Shown piece after piece: positions 1 through 4,932 of a DNA stretch of 5,529 nucleotides (position 1 is the stretch's first letter; each line of letters opens with the position of its first letter). A program made the translations under genes and the position numbers. The DNA is from CAZPZZ01 sp964591245 (lineage in GTDB: Bacteria > Acidobacteriota > Vicinamibacteria > Vicinamibacterales > UBA8438): assembly GCA_964591245.1 (NCBI GenBank), contig CAZPZZ010000220.1:1-5529 (forward strand), given 5' to 3'. Under the pieces are notes generated by a model, which had not been told where the DNA came from, searched no databases, and was given only the letters and a program-made list of their open reading frames with translations.

Positions 1-167
1 GTTTTAGGATCATCCCGGCGCAAATGACTTGAAGTGTTCCCTGCCCACAACCTGTTCCGGGCTGCAGCACAAAGTTTTGGGTCGAGGATATTCCGTTTTA
101 CGAGAAATCCGTTTGTGATGAACTGTTGGATCTCCTGTGTGCTGAGTGCTGGTAATGCTGTATTCAT
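1..167 (-). CDS. Phytanoyl-CoA dioxygenase (PhyH) family protein, N-terminal part
   Basis: This is the 5' end of a gene that runs off the left edge; 55 codons are visible. The protein starts MNTALPALSTQEIQQFITNG and continues with FLVKRNILDPKLCAAARNRL, then WAGNTSSHLRRDDPK. The pattern 'L-S-x-x-E-I-x-x-F-x-x-x-G-F-L-V-x-x-x-x-L-D' is the usual N-terminus of PhyH-like Fe(II)/2-oxoglutarate dioxygenases, which hydroxylate small organic substrates in the cytoplasm. The metal-binding HxD...H residues would lie beyond the edge, so activity cannot be judged and the substrate is unknown. The ATG at 167-165 is chosen because an AAGG Shine-Dalgarno lies 9 nt upstream and the family consensus begins right after it. 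A promoter candidate lies at 213-240. The gene is divergent from sodN. The family call is from recognised sequence pattern and is fairly secure; anything more specific is not. Confidence 0.82.
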   Translation of the reverse strand, partial: MNTALPALSTQEIQQFITNGFLVKRNILDPKLCAAARNRLWAGNTSSHLRRDDPK

Positions 168-212
168 GGGGATAAACCTTCTTTTTTTTATCAGGTCGTG
201 TTTTATTCCTCT

Positions 213-240
213 ATTCTATCAAAAACCCCAGCTGGCGCAA
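213..240 (-). promoter_or_regulatory. Candidate promoter for the PhyH-family gene
   Basis: Reading the minus strand, TTGCGC (240-235, 3 of 6 matches to TTGACA) is followed by a 16-nt spacer and TAGAAT (218-213, 5 of 6 matches to TATAAT). Transcription would begin near 206, giving a leader of about 40 nt before the ATG at 167. The -10 box is good and the -35 box weak. This is a consensus match only. Confidence 0.4.
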
Positions 241-352
241 AGTTTATACGGAACTTTTTTGTGTTGCAGGTAGTGATCAGGCTATGTAGGTGGGTTTGTT
301 TTGCCCGCATTATAGTCTCAGAATACTCATCCAGTTGAACAACCGAGACCTT

Positions 353-400
353 GAGACACCGTATAAAAGGGATCTGTTACCCAAACGGGGCTCTTTTTTT
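353..400 (+). terminator. Rho-independent terminator-like hairpin without an obvious upstream gene
   Basis: GAGACACCGT (353-362) can pair imperfectly with ACGGGGCTC (385-393), with a smaller GGG/CCC pairing inside (369-371 with 380-382), and seven T follow immediately (394-400). This is the layout of an intrinsic terminator on the plus strand, with a bulge and a mismatch in the stem. The only gene to the left is on the other strand, so the terminator would end either antisense transcription across the PhyH leader or a small unannotated transcript. It lies well upstream of the proposed sodN -10 box, so it is unlikely to be a sodN attenuator. Confidence 0.42.
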
Positions 401-403
401 GTG

Positions 404-582
404 CTATCTATTTCTTAAAAAGAATGTATAAAGACTATAAGCTGGGCGTGAAATTACTGGATGACTTCAGAATTGCCATTTTTCGTGTTCTGTATAATCT
501 CCAGCCTACTGTAGTCAAAAAATAGAAGCTATGTTAAAATCCGTAAACTAAATTGGATTGTTTCCCTTCGGATATTTTAGTG
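404..582. other. AT-rich spacer with no recognised content
   Basis: This is the middle of the roughly 516-bp gap between the divergent PhyH-family and sodN genes. I see no ORF with a ribosome-binding site, no RNA gene and no strong inverted repeat here. With the terminator-like hairpin to its left and the sodN control region to its right, the whole gap is accounted for apart from this stretch. Confidence 0.5.
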
Positions 583-616
583 GCTAATTTGCTAACCGTT
601 GGTAATCTTAGCTAAC
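583..616 (+). repeat. GCTAAC direct repeats upstream of the sodN -10 box
   Basis: GCTAAC occurs at 591-596 and 611-616, exactly 20 bp apart (two helical turns), and a one-mismatch copy GCTAAT lies at 583-588. The segment between includes a TAACCGTTGGTAA near-palindrome (593-605). The position just upstream of, and overlapping, the expected -35 region of sodN would suit an activator or repressor that binds side by side on one DNA face. The repeats are visible; the regulatory role is inferred. Confidence 0.4.
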
Positions 617-629
617 TGTTTTCTATAAT
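599..629 (+). promoter_or_regulatory. Probable sodN promoter
   Basis: TATAAT at 624-629 is a perfect -10 consensus. The best -35 candidate is TTGGTA (599-604, 4 of 6) at a long 19-nt spacing, which is typical of promoters needing an activator or of regulated operators. Transcription would start around 636, leaving a leader of about 48 nt that keeps the sodN ribosome-binding site intact. The TTGACA at 638-643 looks attractive as a -35 box, but its start point would fall inside the ribosome-binding site. Confidence 0.5.
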
Positions 630-630
630 C

Positions 631-649
631 GCACTACTTGACATAGTGC
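631..649 (+). promoter_or_regulatory. Inverted repeat at the sodN transcription start (operator or leader hairpin)
   Basis: GCACTA (631-636) and TAGTGC (644-649) form a perfect 6-bp inverted repeat around a 7-nt centre, CTTGACA. It begins one base after the TATAAT box and so overlaps the expected start of transcription. That is a classic repressor position; the same sequence could instead fold as a hairpin at the 5' end of the mRNA. SodN genes elsewhere are known to be nickel-responsive, but no specific regulator can be named from this sequence. Confidence 0.45.
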
Positions 650-683
650 ATCTTTTGAAAAAATAAAACGACGGAGATTAAAG

Positions 684-1214
684 ATGAAGAGTTATCGACA
701 TTTCGTGTTATTTCTTACTTGTACCTTGGTAAGTCTGGGGTTAAGCTTGCCACAAGGAATCTATCAGGTGGTTCATGCACATTGCCAAATCCCATGTGGT
801 ATCTACAATGATTATGCACGTGTTCAATCAATGCTTGAGGACGCTGATACTGTTATCAAATCAACCCAATCTATCAAAAAGCTATCTGTCCATTCCGATG
901 CCCAATCGTTAAATCAAATTTCTCGTTGGGTAGTGAACAAAGAAACTCATAGTCAAAATATTATTTCTACGATTAGCGACTATTTTATGACTCAAAGAAT
1001 AAAACCTACTCAAGCTGACTATGCCGAACGTCTTGTTAAACATCATACGGTTGTCTTGGCTGCCATGAAAGCCAAGCAGAACGCTAATACTAAGTATGCA
1101 AAATCTCTTAAAGAAAGCATCGAAGCCTTATCTGTGTACTATCCAGAAGCTGAATTGAAGTTAGAAAAAGATAGTAAAAAGGTAATAGAAAAAAGGAAAA
1201 TTAGAACCCAATAG
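684..1214 (+). CDS. sodN: Nickel superoxide dismutase with Sec-type signal peptide
   Basis: This enzyme disproportionates superoxide to oxygen and hydrogen peroxide using one Ni ion per subunit; the known family forms a hexamer of four-helix bundles. The Ni-hook HCQIPCGIY is complete at residues 33-41: His33 would become His1, Cys34 and Cys38 are the thiolate ligands, and Tyr41 is the conserved gate residue. Helical family signatures follow, such as NKETHSQNII (85-94), SDYFMTQ (98-104) and LVKHHTVVLAAMKAKQN (117-133). Residues 1-32 form a leader with basic residues, a hydrophobic stretch (FVLFLTCTLVSLGLSL) and a VHA signal-peptidase site. Cleavage after Ala32 would give exactly the N-terminal His that Ni binding requires. 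The mature protein would be 144 residues, longer than the roughly 117 of the Streptomyces enzyme, mainly because of a Lys-rich tail after about residue 155. The start ATG has CGGAG at 672-676, 7 nt upstream. The gene stands alone; no sodX maturation protease gene is visible. Confidence 0.95.
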   Translation: MKSYRHFVLFLTCTLVSLGLSLPQGIYQVVHAHCQIPCGIYNDYARVQSMLEDADTVIKSTQSIKKLSVHSDAQSLNQISRWVVNKETHSQNIISTISDYFMTQRIKPTQADYAERLVKHHTVVLAAMKAKQNANTKYAKSLKESIEALSVYYPEAELKLEKDSKKVIEKRKIRTQ

Positions 1215-1250
1215 AAAGCAGAAGTAGTTGAGGAGCATTTACGGCCAGAG

Positions 1251-1303
1251 ATATGATGCCCCCACAAGGGGGACCCCCGTAAGGATACATCCTATTACGG
1301 TGG
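1251..1303. repeat. Palindromic intergenic repeat, copy 1
   Basis: CCCCC-ACAA-GGGGG (1259-1272) forms a tight hairpin. A second hairpin follows: CCCCCGTAA (1274-1282) pairs with TTACGGTGG (1295-1303) with one mismatch, and GGAT (1283-1286) pairs with ATCC (1289-1292) inside it. The first 22 bases (1251-1272) match a second copy at 4092-4113 at 21 of 22 positions, and the similarity continues weakly (ACCnCCGTnnGG). This looks like a REP-type dispersed element. It sits between convergent sodN and the TPR-phosphatase gene, where it could also block read-through, although no T-tract follows on either strand. Confidence 0.65.
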
Positions 1304-1343
1304 CACTGAACTCAATGAAATTATTGCGGCTAGATGGGGCTAA

Positions 1344-3698
1344 TTAACTCACCCTGACCGCTACCAGCGTGATATCGTCGTCTTGCTCTTCATCCGCTGT
1401 GTAAATCTCTACATCATTAATTACGGTGTCAATTACCTCTTCTATTGGCATATCAGCTGGTATACTCGATAACACTTCATCCAGCCGTCCTGATTCTTCG
1501 TACATCACACCGTTAACGTCACGTGGTTCTGTAACGCCATCGGTCATGAACAGCAGTAGATCACCCGATTCTAAATCTATGGTGGACTGTTTGTACGGGA
1601 TAGTCGGTATCATACCCAATGCTAATCCCTTGGCTTTGACCGGTTCAACTCTACCTCCACGAATTAATAAAGGATAAGCATGTTGGCCAGCATTAGTCAA
1701 TGCCATTTGTTTCTTGCCCATATTGAATTCTGCTAGTACCATGGTCACATTCATATCCTGTTCCATATTTTCACAGAGAGATGAATTTACTTCAGACATC
1801 ACTGTACTTGAATTTACTTCATGTTTGTAGGTAAGTTGTAGAATGGCACTTGCCATAACTGCATTCATTGCTCCACGTAATCCTTTACCACTGACATCTC
1901 CAACTGCAACTATGACTTTTGAGGACTCATCATATACCAAATAGTCAAAGAAATCCCCACCGACTTCATTAGCTGGGATGCTCTTCCCAGTCAATTTTAA
2001 TCCATCAATCCTTGGAGGTGATTCAGGTAGCAACGACGTTTGCATCTGGCGGGCATCTGCTAGTTCCAATCTAAGTGCCTTACGGTCTTTCTCTTTCTCT
2101 TCAAGTATTTCGCTCTGTTGTTGCATTGCACACGTCAGTGCTCTATTAAAAGCTCTAAAAGCCTCATCTAAATTATTGTTCTCTTTGAATGCGTTCCCCA
2201 AATTTTTATAAAGTAGGGCATCATTAGGACTTTGTTCTGTTGCTTTCTGGAGAGCCTGAATAGCCTCATCCAATCGTCCTTGTTCTTTTAATACCTCTCC
2301 TAGATTATTGTATGCAATGGAACTCTCAGCATTAAGTTCTATTGCTCTCCGGAAAGCTTTAATGGCCTCGCCCAATCGCCCTTGTTCTTTTAATACCTCT
2401 CCTAGATTATTATGTGCAATGGAACTCTCAGCATTAAGTTCTATTGCTTTCTGGAAAGCCTGAATAGCCTCGTCCAATTGCCCTTGTTCTTTTAATACCT
2501 CTCCTAGATTATTATGTAGCTTATCATCAGGACTCAGACTCATCGCATCTTGAAAGAACGAAATAGCTTCGTCCAACTTCCCATCTTGATGACATCTATG
2601 ACCTTGAGCTATGTATACCTTCTTCAAATAGTTGCAAGCATCTATATTATTGGGTTGTATCTCAAGAACGTTTTGAAAAGCTTGGATAGCTTCTCTAAAC
2701 ACTCCATGCTGATAGTATATACTTCCTTGGGCTATATATGCTTTCTCCAGATAGTTGTATGCAGTGAGTGACTCTGCAGAATTAGGATTCATTTTAAGGA
2801 TGTTTCGAAATGCATAGATAGCTTCCCTGAATTTTCTGTTATGAAAATCTAGTTGTCCTTGTTTTGAATATGATATCTTCAAATAGTTGCATGCATCTGA
2901 GTTATTGGCGTTTGCTTCAACTTTCTCAAAAGCACGGATAGCTTCCCCAAAATTTTCGTTCTGATAACACATAACACCTTGATCTAAATACACGCAGTCC
3001 AGTTTTAGCTTTGCATCTAGATCATTAGGATCTATTTTAAGGACTTGTTGAAAGGCCCGGATAGCTTTCTCCCACTCTTCTTGTCGATGAAATGTGACTC
3101 CCTGTTCATAATACAAGACAGCTTCATCCGAATCAAACTCTAATGCTGACTGACAATCCTGTTTGCCATCCGAAAATTCATCCTGATTATTATTTTGTTG
3201 AACGGTTTCTCCCAACATCCTTTGCTGATAATATATAACTCCCAGATTGTAATATGCCTTAATATAATTGGGATTAAGTTGAAGGGCTGTATGATAGGCT
3301 TGAATGGCATTTTCCAAATCTTCTTGCTGTTGATATGCTCTCCCCAGATTATAATGCGCTATATCGGAATTGGGAGCGAGAGAAATCGCCTTCTGATAAG
3401 AATGAATAGCACTAGTTAACCTTCCTTGCATACTATATGGATTACCCAGATTATTATATGCAGCTGCATCAGAAGGATTAATTTCTATCGCTTTTAGATA
3501 AGACTGGATAGCTTGATCCAACTCCCCATTTTCATAATGTATAACTCCTAAGTTGATGTAGACATCAGCATTGCTAAACCCAATCTCTAAAGCCCTGTGA
3601 AAAGCCTGAATGGCTTCTGCCAATTTCCCTTGTTGCTGACATGCAACTCCCAGGTTGTAGTATGTTACACCTTCACCAGTACGGTTAATATCTTTCAC
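1344..3698 (-). CDS. TPR-repeat protein with C-terminal PP2C-type (SpoIIE/RsbU) serine phosphatase domain
   Basis: The 784-residue protein has no signal peptide or membrane segment, so it is probably cytoplasmic. Residues 13-160 are four clear 34-residue TPRs. Residues 193-395 are more divergent TPR-like units, several with spacings of 40-44. Residues 395-525 are four more, three of them nearly identical. A charged, probably coiled-coil linker (about 526-552) leads into ADARQMQTSLLP and the phosphatase domain (about 553-784). The metal-binding motifs are present: EVGGDFFDY (578-586, Asp582), GDVSGKGLRGA (600-610, Asp601), MTDGVTEPRD (718-727, Asp720) and QDDDITLV (772-779). Known relatives dephosphorylate STAS-type anti-anti-sigma factors in partner-switching pathways, with the N-terminal part sensing the signal; here TPRs would be the input by inference. 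The start is a GTG with AAGGGA 6 nt upstream. Eighteen bases upstream lies a TIR-domain remnant in the same frame. No anti-sigma or STAS gene is in view. Confidence 0.93.
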   Translation of the reverse strand: MKDINRTGEGVTYYNLGVACQQQGKLAEAIQAFHRALEIGFSNADVYINLGVIHYENGELDQAIQSYLKAIEINPSDAAAYNNLGNPYSMQGRLTSAIHSYQKAISLAPNSDIAHYNLGRAYQQQEDLENAIQAYHTALQLNPNYIKAYYNLGVIYYQQRMLGETVQQNNNQDEFSDGKQDCQSALEFDSDEAVLYYEQGVTFHRQEEWEKAIRAFQQVLKIDPNDLDAKLKLDCVYLDQGVMCYQNENFGEAIRAFEKVEANANNSDACNYLKISYSKQGQLDFHNRKFREAIYAFRNILKMNPNSAESLTAYNYLEKAYIAQGSIYYQHGVFREAIQAFQNVLEIQPNNIDACNYLKKVYIAQGHRCHQDGKLDEAISFFQDAMSLSPDDKLHNNLGEVLKEQGQLDEAIQAFQKAIELNAESSIAHNNLGEVLKEQGRLGEAIKAFRRAIELNAESSIAYNNLGEVLKEQGRLDEAIQALQKATEQSPNDALLYKNLGNAFKENNNLDEAFRAFNRALTCAMQQQSEILEEKEKDRKALRLELADARQMQTSLLPESPPRIDGLKLTGKSIPANEVGGDFFDYLVYDESSKVIVAVGDVSGKGLRGAMNAVMASAILQLTYKHEVNSSTVMSEVNSSLCENMEQDMNVTMVLAEFNMGKKQMALTNAGQHAYPLLIRGGRVEPVKAKGLALGMIPTIPYKQSTIDLESGDLLLFMTDGVTEPRDVNGVMYEESGRLDEVLSSIPADMPIEEVIDTVINDVEIYTADEEQDDDITLVAVRVS
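2242..2514 (-). repeat. 102-bp tandem repeat encoding three near-identical TPRs
   Basis: Inside the TPR-phosphatase gene, units starting near 2242, 2344 and 2446 are almost identical at DNA level. For example, CCTTGTTCTTTTAATACC (plus-strand reading) recurs at 2278, 2380 and 2482, exactly 102 bp apart, and each unit encodes one 34-residue TPR (NNLGEVLKEQGRLDEAIQ and so on). The other TPRs of the protein have diverged in sequence, so this block is a recent in-frame expansion or has been kept uniform by recombination. Confidence 0.85.
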
Positions 3699-3716
3699 AA
3701 TTATCCCTTAAGCAGA

Positions 3717-3833
3717 CTAATGTATCTGCAGGTAGTCGACCCAAGGTTCACGGTCTCTGGCTTCTAATTCTTGGTCAATGCATTGAACAAACTGGATATC
3801 CTCATGAGAATAGGAGATGGATACGTCGAGCAT
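3717..3833 (-). pseudogene. TIR-domain fragment (first ~38 residues only)
   Basis: The 38-codon ORF reads MLDVSISYSHEDIQFVQ, then CIDQELEARDREPWVDYLQIH, and stops at TAG. 'D-V-x-I-S-Y-S-H-E-D' is TIR box 1, and 'F-V-x-x-x-D-x-x-L-E-A-R-D-R-E-P-W-V-D' matches the following helix and second strand of bacterial TIR_2-type domains. Everything after the second strand is missing, including the helix carrying the NADase glutamate, so it cannot act as a TIR enzyme. The 5' end looks intact: GGGGA lies 6 nt before the ATG and a promoter candidate lies upstream. It is in the same frame as the TPR-phosphatase gene, separated by TAG, two codons, TAA and three codons before the GTG. It may be the head of a once longer TIR gene or a TIR-TPR fusion; a functional micropeptide is possible but less likely. 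Confidence 0.7.
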
Positions 3834-3894
3834 ATCAGTTCCCCAGCAAAGTTATTAATCAAGAAGCAATTGCACTTTCTGTTTATCGTTACAC

Positions 3895-3923
3895 ATAATA
3901 TTATACACACTTGCATGGTTCAA
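3895..3923 (-). promoter_or_regulatory. Candidate promoter for the TIR remnant and TPR-phosphatase gene
   Basis: On the minus strand TTGAAC (3923-3918, 4 of 6) is followed by a 17-nt spacer and TATTAT (3900-3895, 5 of 6), with a TATAAT overlapping just upstream. Transcription would begin near 3888, about 55 nt before the TIR ATG. Because only 18 bp separate the TIR stop from the GTG, this promoter would also serve the TPR-phosphatase gene. The surrounding AT-rich segment may also hold a divergent promoter for the small plus-strand ORF, but no clear pair of boxes is seen for it. Confidence 0.42.
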
Positions 3924-4012
3924 TATTTAAATTTTGGTGTCCAAAAGCTTGAACATACCAAAATTACACAAGGAAAGGCGTAAGCTGAAGTTAAATGGTT
4001 AGGTGAAGTCAA

Positions 4013-4147
4013 ATGAATCGGCTGTTACCCTCTCTATATCAGGCTACATTTTTCTGGATGGTGGGATGTATTTCCACGTTTGACAATAGCTATATGATCC
4101 CCCCACAAGGGGGTGGACCGCCGTGGGGAGGAGATCGTGACTCGTGA
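4013..4147 (+). CDS. Small lipoprotein-like ORF with Gly/Pro-rich tail
   Basis: I do not recognise this 44-residue ORF. Supporting it, AGGTGA (4001-4006), a near-consensus Shine-Dalgarno, lies 6 nt before the ATG. The N-terminus MNRLLPSLYQATFFWMVGC has a basic residue, a hydrophobic stretch and a lipobox-like MVGC with Cys19 as the possible lipidated residue; Met at -3 of a lipobox is unusual. The tail after Cys19 is short and ends YMIPPQGGGPPWGGDRDS, and this tail is encoded by the palindromic repeat copy at 4092-4131. Two explanations fit: a tiny secreted or lipid-anchored protein, or a chance ORF, perhaps the truncated head of a longer lipoprotein interrupted by repeat DNA. It is divergent from the TIR/TPR locus. 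Coding status is uncertain. Confidence 0.38.
   Translation: MNRLLPSLYQATFFWMVGCISTFDNSYMIPPQGGGPPWGGDRDS
4092..4131. repeat. Palindromic repeat, copy 2
   Basis: CCCCC-ACAA-GGGGG (4100-4113) repeats the hairpin of copy 1. The 22 bases at 4092-4113 differ from 1251-1272 at one position, and a related ACCGCCGTGGGG (4117-4128) follows after a TGG insertion. An alternative fold pairs CCCCAC (4101-4106) with GTGGGG (4123-4128). Unlike copy 1 it lies inside a possible reading frame, encoding IPPQGGGPPWGG; copy 1 read in the equivalent frame gives MMPPQGGPP followed by a stop. Confidence 0.65.
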
Positions 4148-4340
4148 GATAAGGAATAGCTACTACTGAATCGTTTCCTTATAGAGTATCAGACGGACAC
4201 CAGCGAATATCAACGCAATATATAACTCGTTTGTATCATCTGCCTCAGGCTGCACTATTCTGGAAGCAAGTCTTCAAAGTTTGCTAAAGAAGATATAGAA
4301 GGCATGAAAAAGTTAATGAGCAACAATTCTGTTAAAATCG
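4148..4340. other. Spacer of unclear content between the small ORF and the LamG remnant
   Basis: No convincing gene is seen. Two short frames look vaguely protein-like. On the plus strand, a run ending KEDIEGMKKLMSNNSVKIVN stops at 4354. On the minus strand, EADDTNELYIALIFAGVRLI is followed by LYKETIQ and a stop. Neither has a ribosome-binding site or a family I recognise, so this may be further decayed coding DNA. Confidence 0.3.
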
Positions 4341-4799
4341 TCAATGGTAATTAGCCTTAATCGTTGCCCAGTTAGTCGATAACTTATCTCCAGGTTCTAT
4401 AGCTAAAGCAGAAGCCAAGCCTTGCTTCATAATCAGTTGAATTTGGTTTACTGGCAATGCCACGTTAAAAATAGCTACTTCGTCGAAGGAGCCATGCATA
4501 AAAGTGTGATGCAGCAACTTAGCACCCATCACCACCTCTTGTGCCTTATTGTCTATAGCCATTGGATTAGTCACACCGAATTTGGCATTCAGTTTGCCAT
4601 CTACATAGATTTTATGACTCTAGACATCTTTTGTATCGACGGGAAAAACCACCGCATGATGATGCCATTTACCATCACAAACATCAACGTCTCCCCAATT
4701 ATTTCCACCCGCGTTTTCCTGCCGGAGCTGACAAAGGACATCTTTACTCCTGACCACGAAGCCATGTGTCAACTACAACAGGAAAATTCCCGTCTACAT
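4341..4799 (-). pseudogene. Decayed LamG/concanavalin-like domain protein, C-terminal part
   Basis: The minus strand encodes the end of a LamG-type (jelly-roll, carbohydrate or adhesion related) domain. NAGGNNWGDVDVCDGKWHHH is followed by AVVFPVDTKDV, an in-frame TAG (4622-4620), then SHKIYVDGKLNAKFG and, after the variable loop, GSFDEVAIFNVALPVNQIQL. The WHH, IYVDG and FDEVAIFN motifs are diagnostic of LamG_3-type domains. The C-terminus GDKLSTNWATIKANYH and its TGA at 4343-4341 look natural. Upstream the open frame changes near 4745: another frame reads NFPVVVDTWLRGQE and then stops at 4746-4744, suggesting a one-base frameshift. The N-terminal half and signal peptide are absent. With a stop, a likely frameshift and no 5' end, this is a gene remnant, not an active gene starting at the internal GTG (4574). 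Such proteins are usually extracellular; this is family knowledge. Confidence 0.75.
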
Positions 4800-4833
4800 T
4801 AAAAAAGCGTTTTTTAAAAAGCCTTGGCCATCA

Positions 4834-4863
4834 CCTTAATGAAGTGCTATACCTTCATTAAGG
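4834..4863. repeat. Perfect 11-bp inverted repeat
   Basis: CCTTAATGAAG (4834-4844) and CTTCATTAAGG (4853-4863) are perfect inverted repeats around an 8-nt loop (TGCTATAC). It lies between the LamG remnant and the IS3 remnant. No T-tract follows directly on the plus strand; on the minus strand the AT-rich run at 4801-4820 begins 13 nt beyond the hairpin, so terminator function is possible but weak. It might instead be a mobile-element end or a protein-binding site. Confidence 0.6.
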
Positions 4864-4932
4864 GTAATCGACGAAATGTTTGAGATCCAATCGATGTGTT
4901 GGGTTCTGAAAGGTATCTAGAAATCTGCTTAG

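Noticed and set aside
34..273. Plus-strand ORF 34-273
   Set aside because: It is antisense to the PhyH-family N-terminus, which has a recognisable family pattern, and its translation has no recognisable features.
638..667. TTGACA at 638-643 as the -35 box of sodN with AATAAA as -10
   Set aside because: The start point would fall at about 674, inside the GGAG ribosome-binding site; the TATAAT at 624-629 leaves a sensible leader.
684..722. Lipobox reading of the sodN leader at Cys13 (LFLTC)
   Set aside because: Thr just before Cys does not fit a lipobox, and the essential His at residue 33 fits signal peptidase I cleavage after VHA.
1259..1303. CRISPR or intrinsic terminator interpretation of the GC-rich palindrome
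   Set aside because: Only two distant copies exist, with no regular spacers, and neither strand has a T-tract after the hairpins.
1426..1677. Plus-strand ORFs overlapping the TPR-phosphatase gene (1426-1677, 1978-2211, 2550-2771, 3195-3419)
   Set aside because: They are antisense to a clearly coding gene with domain evidence, lack ribosome-binding sites and show no family resemblance.
3771..3983. Plus-strand ORF 3771-3983
   Set aside because: It overlaps the TIR fragment and promoter region of the opposite strand, has no convincing ribosome-binding site and resembles no known family.
4304..4354. Short plus-strand ORF MKKLMSNNSVKIVNGN
   Set aside because: Sixteen residues without a ribosome-binding site or family resemblance; it may be a tail of decayed coding sequence but cannot be supported as a gene.
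4422..4802. Plus-strand ORF 4422-4802 (126 codons)
   Set aside because: It is the shadow of the LamG remnant on the minus strand, where WHH, IYVDG and FDEVAIFN motifs are visible.
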